In this document: piece by piece, positions 21,767 through 33,144 of the stretch | Position numbering within the stretch: position 1 is the first letter of the stretch | Layout of the letters: the number at the start of each line of letters is the position of its first letter | Assembly: GCF_037975245.1 (NCBI RefSeq) | Contig: NC_092569.1 | Span: 19,275,501 to 19,339,500, forward strand | Source: Apostichopus japonicus | Lineage: Eukaryota > Echinodermata > Holothuroidea > Aspidochirotida > Stichopodidae | DNA: 64,000 nucleotides | Direction: 5' to 3' | Program-made: the position numbers and the translations under genes | Notes under the pieces: generated by a model | What the model was told of the DNA's origin: nothing | What the model saw: the letters and a program-made list of their open reading frames with translations, nothing else | The model's database searches: none

Positions 21767-21774
21767 ATAGAATC

Positions 21775-23702
21775 CCTAAGAGCTTTGTTTGATCATTCGA
21801 ATAATTACAACTTTGTTTCTCGATATATGTATTTGGATCATTTAATTTTGACGAATTACCTCATGTTCAATGGCATGACTTATCTCACCATTGAACCACT
21901 TGAGCAGATATTTTATTTCGACCCTTTTTTTTAAAACAATATTTCGAAAAAAGGAGCATGAATTGAAAATTAGTTTGGCCCACCCAGTTCGGACAATTTT
22001 TCTATCTCGTACTGTCATGTCCCGCTTCAGAGCACTCGTAGTGTCAGTACGAGCAGTATGAATATCATGTTTCTATCAGATAAAGGCAGGAACTGTTTGA
22101 ACTGCCAATACTAGTGCTTTAAAGCATAATATATGAGGACAGTATAGAGTGGTGTTAGCACTAGGAAATTTTCCCAACTGGCTTGTATAGCTACTGGCTT
22201 CGCGCAATTACTTCGGAGAGACTGTACTAAACGGAGGACGCACTGACGTACAACTTTTCCCACTTTGTAGCTTAGTGAACTGCAACGGTATACGTCACTG
22301 AATGGGAGACTTTACGAGTGATATTTACCACTGGAAATGTTCTGTTATGTACACGATGATATTCACCTAGGCTTCAAGTACGTACTAATCCTACCTTACC
22401 CTAACTGTACAGGTCAACAATAACACAACCAACAACCGAGGTTACCGGTAACTGGTGAATATTATCAAAATTGTGACAAAATTTACCGTATTAGTAGAAC
22501 CCATCAACTGAAAATAGGCGGTAAGGGCTGACTAAAAGTAATGCAACAAATATACTATCACTAGGGGCCTAGGCATATGCTTATATTTGATTATGATAAC
22601 TTTATAATAATAATAATAATTACTTTCATAAACTTAGCTATTCAGACGTCCAGCTATTTGCAGGCGAATCAAACGCTGGCTGACAGAAGAGTAACTTAAG
22701 TTAAGGCCTAACTTAACGGGCTTTTCTCCTTTAGATATAGCTGTGTGTAAAGCTGTACCTGGTCAGAAGTCCTGTCTCCTCAGTCCTAGGCTTAGTTACA
22801 TTGTATACTTAGTCTAACTTACTAAGTAGAGAAGGCCCAGGCTAGGTCCCTAACGTTCTTCTAGGTCTCGACCTAGCGTACAGTATGGATGCTAATTATT
22901 TAGCCTAAGTCCCATAAAATGCAACTGGCCAGATGGATGAAGACTCAGGTTTACAACCATTCCTAACAATAAGTGAAGCAACTGTAGAATACCCAGCAAC
23001 TCATACATAGGGCATTTGAGAATGACAATAGTACATTGTTTATATGCCTACAGTAGGTCTACTCATAGCCTCAAGAGTTGCAGGGTATTCAGCAATTGAG
23101 CACAATAAGGCCTTTGTATTCTAATGTTAGTTCATATTGATAATTTCAGGTACAGCTGGAGATCATTCCTGGTACAAGTACAGCATACTCCATCTTTTAG
23201 AAGGATATTTCTGGTTGAGTCACAGTCAAATTGTTCCACTTCTCCACTGCGAAAAGCACCTTGTTAAGCCTTATGGATAGGCTATGTGTCTCCTTCAAAA
23301 GCATTTATAATTAAGATAAAGAATGATTTCCCCACTCGGACTCAGACTCCAGCAAAAAAAGATCCAGGTTTTGAAAAGATGTGTTAATACTCAATTATGC
23401 TAAGACTACTCTCAAGAAACTTTTCTTCTTAAGCCATAGATCCACAGTCAACAATTTTGAACAAAATTCTACATGGGGCACATTTTGACCTTCCTAACCA
23501 AAATATTATGTTTATGACTGTTCCAGGCATTGAACGGTTTCCCCAGGTAACCACCCGATACAGCTCCTCTCAATGGATGTTGTGAAAATATGGAAATTGA
23601 CAGATGCATTGACTTATTAAATATATTTTACGATGATAACATCCGGTTGAAAGAATGAAAATGTATTTTGCAATTTTCTTTTCTGTTCCTTCTCATTTCC
23701 AG
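21775..23702. other. Upstream region of SLC17A9
   Basis: No coding segment is seen. It must contain the SLC17A9 promoter and at least one non-coding first exon if the acceptor at 23701-23702 is used. I could not place the first exon. Confidence 0.45.
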
Positions 23703-23789
23703 GACATGGAAAGAAATGTGTATCAGATATAACCATGCTGAGCAGTCATTGTTAACATTGCCAATCAGTGATTCAGCTAGCTGTCTATA
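23703..23789 (+). other. SLC17A9: SLC17A9 5' leader with two short upstream ORFs
   Basis: A pyrimidine-rich tract and CAG end at 23702, suggesting that the leader is spliced. Between this point and the start codon there are two complete upstream ORFs, 23706-23732 (8 codons plus stop) and 23735-23755 (6 codons plus stop). Both end before the main ATG, a layout often linked to reduced translation. Whether the transcript starts upstream is inferred. Confidence 0.45.
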
Positions 23790-23884
23790 ATGCATTCATA
23801 CAGTATGGAAGAACCGTTGATGGTACGGGATCTTCAGATAACAGTCACCACACCAACTGAAGACACCAGCTCAAAATGGAACAA
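23790..23884 (+). CDS. SLC17A9: SLC17A9 exon 1 (coding)
   Basis: It starts ATG CAT TCA, has the cytosolic N-terminus and a second Met at residue 6 (23805), and ends before GTAAGT in phase 2. Either Met could initiate. The upstream one is taken because an in-frame TAG lies four codons before it. Confidence 0.9.
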
Positions 23885-26800
23885 GTAAGTCTTGAAGTTT
23901 TCATTTGATTAATCAAGGCATTGATTTGAAGCCTCACTGTTATAGCGATCAGAGTTTTCCATGTGGTTTGTGACACATACAGTACATTTCTCACATCCAT
24001 ACATGAACACTTATTCAAGTGCAAAGAAGAATTTCATAATTGTTTGAAATGAATTATTAGCTAGTTAAAGAATTGTTATTCGGTTGTTCTTAGAAGTAGA
24101 TAAGATCATTCATGTTCAATGCTAAATATAGCTCAGTGTCTGCTGTGTACTCAAATAAAGCAGTCTGCAAATTGCCATTCCAATGTAGTCAATGGGGGAT
24201 CGGAGGGGGTGGGTGGACCATGCAGTTTTGCTTTGTTTGACCTCAAATTATCTTGTGTACCTTTCTTTCCATCTACCTGTATGCAATCAGATCAGACAGA
24301 AAGTTGTGGACAGGTTTGTTGTTCATAGCAACCACTCTAACCTTTGCCGGGAGAACCATCATGCCATTGGTCGCTGTAAAAGTCGGAGACGAATTCGGTT
24401 GGAACAAAGAACAATCGGTTTGAAAAAAGTTTTTTCGTTTTTTCTCGTAAGATTTTTAATGTAGGACCAATAAAATTTTAAGTTTGATGTGGAAAAAGAA
24501 AAAAGGTTTACATACTATACCTCTCAGTTTCTCAACTTGCACTGAGAAATAAGTAAGGTAGTATCATTTCAGAAAAATGATTTAAACATTATTCAATATT
24601 ATTTAAATGGAAAGAACGCTATGTACAGTCAGTAGTTCTGTGTTGCAGTTGGGGACTTGGTTGTCAGGGCCAGAAAGAACATGGTATCAGGGGTAGCTCT
24701 TAGACAGCACTACATGCCGCGAAAGTGTCCATTAGCTATAGGTTGCAATGCATCAAAAAACCCGGAACTGAAATAGATCCATGCAGGAAATGTTTGTTGA
24801 TTTAGAAGTGTAATTTTAGTGCTTATCACCGATATCAGTGGTACACTTTACCTTACAGTGGTACAGTCCAGAAATTCTTAAAGGTGTAGGGATGGAGGGT
24901 GGAAAAGGAGGAAGGGGAAGGGGGGGGGAGAGGAAATTGGTAAGAGGGCAGTCAGCTATCAGTAGATATGGGAACACGTACTGTACCTCTAGAGGGAAAC
25001 GTCTCGGTTTAATGTAGTCATTAGAAGGTATTATCCTTTGTTTCACATCTAAAGGGCTTTGGTTGATATTTTGAAGAAAAACAAATAATTTAAGGAAAGA
25101 AGATTATTTGTTATCACATTGTATGCTGTCACAAGGAACAGACAAGTTGCCTGTAAAGATGTGTTGCAGTTTTTTTTTTTTTAATATCATTATTTTATAA
25201 AAACAAAAAAAATCCATAACCTTGAATCTCTGTGAATGTTAAAAATATCCCAAGAGTGGTTCTCAATGTAGACTGAAAAGTGCTTCATGACTTCGGTTCC
25301 TTTCCAAATGTCTTTAAATTAGCATTGATGACATGTGTCATGTAACTACACAACACAAACTTTCGCGTCTGAGAACATGGTTTGCTACGGTTTTCATTTC
25401 AAAATATTGCACAAAACTTTCTCTCCACCATTTCAGGGCATTGTGCTGGGTGCTTTCTTCTGGGGTTATCCGTTCTTTCAAATCATCGGTGGCATAGTAA
25501 GTGACCGCATCGGTGGTGATTATGTCCTGTACAGAGCTACACTGATCTGGTCTGTAATAGCCATCATTACACCACAAGTACCTTACTACTACCATACCAA
25601 GAGAGGCACAATATCAGCCATGGCTTTCATGAGGTTTCTCATGGGTTTAACACAGGGTATGGTTTCTTTTTTTTATGTCTCTCTTTTTATTTCTTTTGGT
25701 TAAAGGAAATAAGTCTGCAATGTTAAAAATTTGCTTTAGCCTCAGGTGATATTGATAACTAAAAAAGAAGTATTAAGTTATTAGTATTAAGTACAGTAAT
25801 TTAGTATTCAATACATTTTTGTTACGTAGATACAAGGCTTACAGTACTTAGCAACCACCAGATATATTGAGTACTCATATTCTAGCAAAATTCCCTGTAC
25901 TTGTAGTTCTCCCTCATGAATTTGTAGTCATTCTTACACTCATATTGGAAACCAACATATAGATACTAGTGCAACATCAAATGCGCATGCTCTGGCGTGG
26001 AGCCTTGTTCTCTCCTACTCATACTAAGGTGAATTCTACTTGTACTAGTACTCATGCTGTTGTACTTGCACTCATGCTGTTGTACTCGTACTCATGCTGT
26101 TGTACTCGTACTCATGCTGTTGTACTCGTACTCATACTGTTGTACTCGTACTCTTGCTGGTGTAATCGTTCACATGCTATTGTACTGGTACTCATGCTGG
26201 TGAACTCATGCTCATGCTGTTGTACTATTACCCATGCTTGAGTACTCGTACTCATGCTGTTGTACTCTTACTCATTCTGTTGTACTCGTACCCATGTTGT
26301 TGTACTCGTACTCATGCTGCTGTTGTACTCGTACTCATGCTGGTGTACTCTTTGTCATGCTGTTGTACTGGTACCCATGCTGTCGTACTCATACTTATGC
26401 TGTTGTACTGGTACTCATGCTGTTGTACTCGTACTCATGCTGTTTTACTCATACTTATGCTGTTGTACTGGTACTCATGCTGTTGTACTCGTACTCATGC
26501 TGTTTTACTCATACTTATGCTGTTGTACTGGTACTCATGCTGTTGTATTCGTACTCATGCTGTTGTACTCGTACTCATGCTGTTGTAACCATACTCATGC
26601 TGTTGTACTGGTACCCATGCTGTTGTACTCATACCCATGCTGTTGTACTGGTAGTCATGCTGTTGTACTGGTACTCATGCTGTTGTACTGGTAGTCATGC
26701 TGTTGTACTGGTATTCATGCTGTTGTACTCGTACTCATGCTGTTGTACTCGTACTCATGCTGTTTTACTCATACTTATGCTGTTGTACTGGTACTCATGC

Positions 26801-29800
26801 TGTTGTACTCGTACTCATGCTGTTTTACTCATACTTATGCTGTTGTACTGGTACTCATGCTGTTGTATTCGTACTCATGCTGTTGTACTCGTACTCATGC
26901 TGTTGTAACCGTACTCATGCTGTTGTACTGGTACCCATGCTGTTGTACTCATACCCATGCTGTTGTACTGGTAGTCATGCTGCTGTACTGGTACTCATGC
27001 TGGTGTCCTCGTCTACTACAAGTTTGACATACACATGTACTCTACTGTATCAGGTTTTGATCTAATTAATTTAGATAGAACATAGGTGACTAGGGTTAAG
27101 AGCTGTTCAAGTTTCATGGTGTAAATAGCCAGGTTCAATCTTGAGTGACATTTCTAGAAAAAATATTTTATCCAAACTTGACATTTTGAGGTGAATTATG
27201 CTATGATTTTCTCACTGTGATTGTTGTTGCCTGGTGCAAGGAAGAAGATGCTTCTTTACGTACAACTGCTTGATTAGGTCAACTCAGAACTATGTTTTAC
27301 TCAAATTAAGATTCAAATTATATTTTGTTTCTCTAATCAGGTGTTCATTATCCATCTGTTAGCAGTCTCATAGGCCAGAGGGTTACGATAAGTCACAAAG
27401 CTACTACAGTGGGCATTGTTTTTTCAGCCAGCTCATGTGGGTAAGTTTGAATGCACAAATACCACATCTCACCACCCTAGACCCATTTCCCACCTTAGGC
27501 AGATTAGAAATCATTACCTTCTTTTCAAAACTGTCTCCTTTTTGCAGACCCTTTTTTTAATGGAAGCCCAGGCTACATCCTGGAAAAGGGGTTGGGGATG
27601 TAAAGAAAGAGAATAAAATCAAATATTTCAAGTGAAACTTGAACGGTTAATGAACCATATTTTTAGATCAAATAAGTCTATGAAAGAAAAAAGAAAAGAA
27701 ACTAGCTTCTCAAGGGCACATGAGGTTCTTAAAAAGAAGAAGAGTTAAATGGCATTTTGCTTAGCATCTCAAAGAAAGATCGGAACAATGTAAGCTATAC
27801 TTTACTGAATACTATGTTGATGTACATGATTTATTCCTCGATTATATTTTGATCACTACAAATCAAGTTTTTACCACAAGTATTTGTCAGTAATTTTTGT
27901 CGTCATCTTTTCATTTCCACAGAACTTTATTTACTGGTAGCGTCGGATCCATACTATTAGAGAGATATAATTGGCGTATCGTCTTTTACACAATCGGAGG
28001 CTTGGGGATAGTACAAGCAGTCATCCTAAGATATTTTGCAAAGAGGCAAACCAAACGATTAAATGTTCGAGAACTTTCCAGCAACAGGAGAGAAAAATCA
28101 AAAGTACAGAGCAAAGATGCTCTGAAGCAGCTTTTGAGGCATCGTGCATTCTGGGCACTGTTAGTATCACACAGCAGCGGGGTCTTTGTCTTCTTCATAC
28201 TCGTCAACTGGTTTCCGACTTATTTCACGGAGTCTTTTCCAGATGCAAAGGTCAGGTTTACAAATACCGGAATGGAGACATGGTGGAGCCAGGCGTGATG
28301 GGAGGGGTAGGGGGAGTCAGAGAGGTATAGCCCGGGGTCGTTAAGGAGGCTGAGGAGAGATGGGATAGAATAATGTATTTTCAGTTTCAGATTAAACTTA
28401 ACTAAATATATATGACTTCAAAAAGGACCCTGGTGACACAACTTTCCCCAGTCCTGACTTGGCTAGGTCACTACCACTTGTGTGTGGGTGTGCATTCTCT
28501 CTGGTAACATGATTATCATAAACTCACTTATCACACAATGACCCTAGCATACCATGTGCCTTATGTTTGGTATGTGTTCGCCATGCTCAGTAACCTTTTT
28601 TCCTGTGCGTGTTTGGTCCCTTCTGTTTCTGTTACTTGTCATTGAGCCTTTGAAGAAGATCCTGCTAGGATCGAAACGTCAGGCCAACTTACTTTTACAC
28701 ATTCTCTTACACAGGCTCTCTAGTGGATAAGCAGTTTGCTAACAGTTTTATTTTATTTTGATTATATTTTGAATGAACTTCTTTGTTTTTATCCATTCAG
28801 TCCTGGATATTTAACGTCATTCCATGGATAGTCGCTCTTCCTGGTTCTATAGGAGCTGGCTGGTTGGCCGATTCACTCATAGGACGCAAATATTCCGTGG
28901 CCACATCTAGAAAATTTATTCATGTAAGTGTGTTTCAATATCCAGGCACTATACTGTACCTTTCCATTGCACTAACTTCATTGTGTGGCAACATCAACAG
29001 GGAATATGTACAGTTTCAAAGAGACTTTACCCTAATGTTGCTTTTCAAATGAGACTATTTGGAATCTGTTTTGAAAGTTAACATTTATCTTCTTCATTTT
29101 TCATGTGTTTCAGACCAGCAAAGCTTAAACATGCGAGTGATCCGGTCAAAATTATTAACGATGTTTTCTGGTCGTCCCTTGGACAACCAGAAAACTCTAA
29201 TAATTTGGTTCAATGTTAGAACTGCTATTTACTTTGGTTGTCTGAGAAATGAAGCAGAACGACCATTCAGTACACTGTAGGAAAGAGAAGTAGGTTTGGT
29301 GACTAGAACACCAGCCAGTAAAAATCTACCTTATGGTGGATCATGGGCCAACCACTACCACCCCGGTATCTCCAAATTTATGCCAACCACTATTTTGTTC
29401 CTCCCAGTATCTCCAAAGTAATGGAGGGTGAAACCAATTTTATCATTTTACCTATTTGGGGGGTTACAAGGCCATCCAAAATTTGAAGAAATTAAAGAAC
29501 TAGGTGACCGACTGCCAGATGACCTCCAAAGCTGGTTTTGGTCGTCCGAACAGAAAGTTGCTCATCCCAGATAACTGGAAGACCATTATGGTGGATCATG
29601 GGCCAACCACTACCACCCCGGTATCTCCAAATTTATGCCAACCACTATTTTGTTCCTCCCAGTATCTCCAAAGTAATGGAGGGTGAAACCAATTTTATCA
29701 TTTTACCTATTTGGGGGGTTACAAGGCCATCCAAAATTTGAAGAAATTAAAGAACTAGGTGACCGACTGCCAGATGACCTCCAAAGCTGGTTTTGGTCGT

Positions 29801-32800
29801 CCGAACAGAAAGTCGCTCATCCCAGATAACTGGAAGACCATTATGGTGGATCATGGGCCAACCACTACCACCCCGGTATCTCCAAATTTATGCCAACCAC
29901 TATTTTGTTCCTCCCAGTATCTCCAAAGTAATGGAGGGTGAAACCAATTTTATCATTTTACCTATTTGGGGGGTTACAAGGCCATCCAAAATTTGAAGAA
30001 ATTAAAGAACTAGGTGACCGACTGCCAGATGACCTCCAAAGCTGGTTTTGGTCGTCCGAACAGAAAGTTGCTCATCCCAGATAACTGGAAGACCATTATG
30101 GTGGATCATGGGCCAACCACTACCACCCCGGTATCTCCAAATTTATGCCAACCACTATTTTGTTCCTCCCAGTATCTCCAAAGTAAATGGAGGGTGAAAC
30201 CAATTTTATCATTTTACCTATTTGGGGGGTTACAAGGCCATCCAAAATTTGAAGAAATTAAAGAACTAGGTGACCGACCGCCAGATGACCTCCAAAGCTG
30301 GTTTTGGTCGTCCGAACAGAAAGTCGCTCATCCCAGATAACTGGAAGACCATTATGGTGGATCATGGGCCAACCACTACCACCCCGGTATCTCCAAATTT
30401 ATGCCAACCACTATTTTGTTCCTCCCAGTATCTCCAAAGTAATGGAGGGTGAAACCAATTTTATCATTTTACCTATTTGGGGGGTTACAAGGCCATCCAA
30501 AATTTGAAGAAATTAAAGAACTAGGTGACCGACTGCCAGATGACCTCCAAAGCTGGTTTTGGTCGTCCGAACAGAAAGTCGCTCATCCCAGATAACTGGA
30601 AGACCATTATGGTGGATCATGGGCCAACCACTACCACCCCGGTATCTCCAAATTTATGCCAACCACTATTTTGTTCCTCCCAGTATCTCCAAAGTAATGG
30701 AGGGTGAAACCAATTTTATCATTTTACCTATTTGGGGGGTTACAAGGCCATCCAAAATTTGAAGAAATTAAAGAACTAGGTGACCGACTGCCAGATGACC
30801 TCCAAAGCTGGTTTTGGTCGTCCGAACAGAAAGTCGCTCATCCCAGATAACTGGAAGACCATTATGGTGGATCATGGGCCAACCACTACCACCCCGGTAT
30901 CTCCAAATTTATGCCAACCACTATTTTGTTCCTCCCAGTATCTCCAAAGTAATGGAGGGTGAAACCAATTTTATCATTTTACCTATTTGGGGGGTTACAA
31001 GGCCATCCAAAATTTGAAGAAATTAAAGAACTAGGTGACCGACTGCCAGATGACCTCCAAAGCTGGTTTTGGTCGTCCGAACAGAAAGTCGCTCATCCCA
31101 GATAACTGGAAGACCATTATGGTGGATCATGGGCCAACCACTACCACCCCGGTATCTCCAAATTTATGCCAACCACTATTTTGTTCCTCCCAGTATCTCC
31201 AAAGTAATGGAGGGTGAAACCAATTTTATCATTTTACCTATTTGGGGGGTTACAAGGCCATCCAAAATTTGAAGAAATTAAAGAACTAGGTGACCGACTG
31301 CCAGATGACCTCCAAAGCTGGTTTTGGTCGTCCGAACAGAAAGTCGCTCATCCCAGATAACTGGATGACCATTAGAAATATGACCCTGTTGGTGATATTT
31401 GTTGTGCAGTGCTGTTTTACATGAGTTATTAGGTAACAGACTTGACTTGTTGTTCTTGAGCTGTGTTAATTATGCACATATTGTAGTTTTACCTATTTGA
31501 AGGTTATATGATAGGTAAGCTAATGTTTATACTTAATCCCTACTAAGTAGCAAAGAGCAAAGAATACTAATTAAAATAATAGATCTTTTAATTCTCTTTT
31601 CTTTTTTTTAAATTCTTTTCCAGACATTAAGTTGTTTAGGACTAGCTTTTCCTCTTTTTCTTATCGGATACTCAAGAAGCTTCACCTTTAGTCTCATCTT
31701 AGCAGCGATCGCTCTCTTCGGTCAGGCTTTGAGCAACGGAGGTACCCCCGTCAACCCTAACGATATAGCGCCATCCCATGCAGGCATGGTCTTTGGTGAG
31801 TCTAATTTAATAGGACTGCGCTGGAACATACATTGACACCCTCTATGTGTATATATTTGTTTTATAAAATATTTTCTAGGAGAGCAAATCTGCATGGTCA
31901 TCCCCAAAAAATAATATGAGCTTTATTAATTTGATTATGTTCCCCTGCAGAACGATAAATTGCCCTTCGAAGATATTCAACTATTAAAAAATGCTATATC
32001 TTTGGAATACTCCTTTAATATTAATAACATATTTGATTTTTATATAGTGCTTTACACCAGCGATAGGTCTCAAAGCGCTTTACAGACGTTATATTACCCC
32101 TGGTCAATGATAACCTGTCCCAGAGACAATCCTTCCAGTCGGCAGCAGTTATATACTGCGCCCAATGACAAGCTACCTCACAGGTACCCATTTAACCCTT
32201 GGGTGGAGAGAGGCAAGTGAGATAAAGCATCTTGCCCAAGGACACAACGTAATGAATTAGGCTGGAATCGAACCAGCAATCCTTGGATCACGAGTCCGAC
32301 GCCTTAGCCAATTAATTGGCCACCACGCTCTTTAAGACTTAATTGATGATGACATCATCTTCTTGGTGCAGGCCCTAAAACTTGTTGTTTCAACTTACCA
32401 ACAGAGCACCCTTGGATGGCATTCAACACCAATTGCCCTTGATAAATTTGAACATTTCATTTGAGGCCATATAAAAGTTTTATATTTTTCTCATCTTGCT
32501 TTGTGTTGCATCTGAGGAACTGACCTGCTTGTCTGTATATTGAAACTATAAAGTCCAGTCCCCTTATGTTGATGCACCTTGGGCGTTTCTTAAAATGCTT
32601 AAGTTCCAAAGTGTTATAAAAATACAACCTGCACTGATAGCTGTGGTTTTTAATGGTCTAAAAAAATGCAAATTTTTTTCCCCCCTAAAACATGCTTTAA
32701 CATCAGTTTGTATGTCATATCACATGTGGTTTACAAAATGAGGTTAAATTTGCCAAAGCATGATTAATTTATTCAATAAGTTGTAACAAAAATTCCATTT

Positions 32801-33144
32801 TTCAAACAATGCACCATTTCTAATATAGTAACTATTACTGTAGGGATGTGACAGAGAGTACTGACTGAAATTACACAGAGTTCAACATAAACTTTTTTTT
32901 TGCTTTCTGGATTGGGTTAGGCTAAACTGCCTACCGTTGTATAACACTATAATTGTTTCCATTATTCAAAGGCATCATCAATACAGTTGCCGCAGTGCAG
33001 GGTTTTACAGGCACCTACCTGGCTGGTTACATCTTACACATGACAGAAAGCTGGTCCAGAGTCTTCAGCATGGCCGGTGGGGTAACATTACTGTCCTGGC
33101 TGGTGTTTGTTATATATGGGCAGGGTACCTCTATCATTGATTGA
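23790..33144 (+). CDS. SLC17A9: SLC17A9, vesicular nucleotide transporter family (gene span)
   Basis: SLC17A9 (VNUT) is a 12-helix major facilitator protein. In vertebrates it loads ATP and other nucleotides into secretory vesicles and lysosomes, driven by membrane potential and dependent on chloride. Eight exons join in phase: 23790-23884, 24291-24417, 25437-25656, 27341-27440, 27923-28250, 28801-28923, 31624-31795 and 32972-33144. They give 445 residues, against about 436 in human. A short cytosolic N-terminus (1-36) precedes TM1 (about 37-57), which contains the conserved Arg (R53 in AGRTIMP). Then come GIVLGAFFWGYPFFQIIGG and SDRIGGD, MRFLMGLTQGVHYPSVSSL (TM4), FPTYFTESFPDAK, SWIFNVIPWIVALPGSIGAG (TM7), NDIAPSHAGMVFGIINTVAA (TM10-11), and a short tail ending GTSIID. 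The match to SLC17A9 is closer than to sialin or VGLUT members. An in-frame TAG lies just upstream of the ATG. Introns 3 and 6 are swollen by tandem repeats. Confidence 0.95.
24291..24417 (+). CDS. SLC17A9: SLC17A9 exon 2 (TM1)
   Basis: The acceptor is ATCAG at 24290 and the donor is GTTTGA at 24418. It encodes SDRKLWTGLLFIATTLTFAG, then RTIMPLVAVKVGDEFGWNKE. The last block matches VSMSQDFGWNKKEAG of the human protein. It carries the TM1 arginine. Confidence 0.93.
25437..25656 (+). CDS. SLC17A9: SLC17A9 exon 3 (TM2-TM4 start)
   Basis: The acceptor is TTTCAG at 25436 and the donor is GTATGG at 25657. It encodes GIVLGAFFWGYPFFQIIGGI, VSDRIGGDYVL and AFMRFLMGLTQ. It is in phase 0 and leaves one base over. 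Confidence 0.95.
26027..27008. repeat. 20-bp minisatellite in SLC17A9 intron 3
   Basis: About 49 units of a TTGTACTCGTACTCATGCTG type. Variant units are arranged in higher-order periods: a 60-bp trio (CTG-GTAC, CTC-GTAC and TTTTACTCATAC variants) and a roughly 300-bp block, with 26461-26700 nearly identical to 26761-27000. Because the unit lacks stops in all three forward frames, it produces long spurious open frames of Cys, Tyr, Thr and Val. Confidence 0.97.
27341..27440 (+). CDS. SLC17A9: SLC17A9 exon 4 (TM4)
   Basis: The acceptor is AATCAG at 27340 and the donor is GTAAGT at 27441. It encodes GVHYPSVSSLIGQRVTISHK and then ATTVGIVFSASSCG, matching human GVYFPALTSLLSQKV and SIVGAGSQFG. Confidence 0.94.
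27923..28250 (+). CDS. SLC17A9: SLC17A9 exon 5 (TM5-TM6 and central loop)
   Basis: The acceptor is CCACAG at 27922 and the donor is GTCAGG at 28251. It encodes TLFTGSVGSILLERYNWRIV, a basic cytosolic loop (RYFAKRQTKRLN), the AFWALLVSHSSGVFVFFILV helix and WFPTYFTESFPDAK. Confidence 0.95.
28580..28750 (+). repeat. Third copy of the hammerhead-like dispersed repeat
   Basis: It matches the arms at 12830-13150 over about 160 bp, including GATCCTGCTAGGATCGAAAC and GATAAGCAGTTTGCTAACAG. It lies in SLC17A9 intron 5, ending about 50 bp before the exon 6 acceptor. The similarity stops at AACAGTTTTA in both loci, which marks one end of the element. Confidence 0.8.
28801..28923 (+). CDS. SLC17A9: SLC17A9 exon 6 (TM7)
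   Basis: The acceptor is TTCAG at 28800 and the donor is GTAAGT at 28924, 41 codons in phase 0. It encodes SWIFNVIPWIVALPGSIGAG, then WLADSLIGRKYSVATSRKFI. Human: GWIFNVVPWLVAIPASLFSG. Confidence 0.95.
29331..31372 (+). repeat. 255-bp satellite, eight tandem copies, in SLC17A9 intron 6
   Basis: Eight head-to-tail copies of a 255-bp unit (one is 256 bp because of an extra A near 30183) differ by only a few bases, for example GAAAGTTGCTC against GAAAGTCGCTC and CGACTGCC against CGACCGCC. Each unit holds a degenerate internal duplication, where CCAACCACTA plus (G/A)GTATCTCCAAA occurs twice. Every unit carries stop codons in all frames, so it does not extend the transporter protein. Confidence 0.97.
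31624..31795 (+). CDS. SLC17A9: SLC17A9 exon 7 (TM8-TM10)
   Basis: The acceptor is TTCCAG at 31623 and the donor is GTGAGT at 31796. It encodes TLSCLGLAFPLFLIGYSRSF, AAIALFGQALSNGG and TPVNPNDIAPSHAGMVFG. The NxxDxAPxxAGxxFG block is typical of SLC17 transporters. Confidence 0.95.
32035..32333 (-). repeat. tRNA-derived SINE in SLC17A9 intron 7
   Basis: On the minus strand the head (about 32330-32265) is tRNA-like. It has a GGACTCGTGATCC anticodon hairpin and a GGTTCGATTCC B box. The body contains CCTTGGGCAAGATGC and ends in GTAAAGCGCTTTGAGAC, then TATATAAA. This layout is common for SINEs in marine invertebrates. The same tail modules occur at 8553-8608. Confidence 0.75.
32972..33144 (+). 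CDS. SLC17A9: SLC17A9 exon 8 (TM11-TM12, stop)
   Basis: The acceptor is CAAAG at 32971 and the stop is TGA 33142-33144. It encodes IINTVAAVQGFTGTYLAGYI and LHMTESWSRVFSMAGGVTLL, ending GQGTSIID. It matches human ANTAGALAGVVGVCLGGYLM and ETTGSWTCLFNLV. The C-terminus is short, as in the family. Confidence 0.95.

Noticed and set aside
26208..26908. Long forward open frames (up to 224 codons) rich in Cys, Tyr, Val and Leu
   Set aside because: They are produced by the 20-bp minisatellite, which lacks stops in all forward frames. They lie within an SLC17A9 intron and have no gene features.
29504..31272. Repeated 60- and 67-codon open frames
   Set aside because: They are the same short frames read from each 255-bp satellite unit. 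Each unit has its own stops, and the array is intronic.
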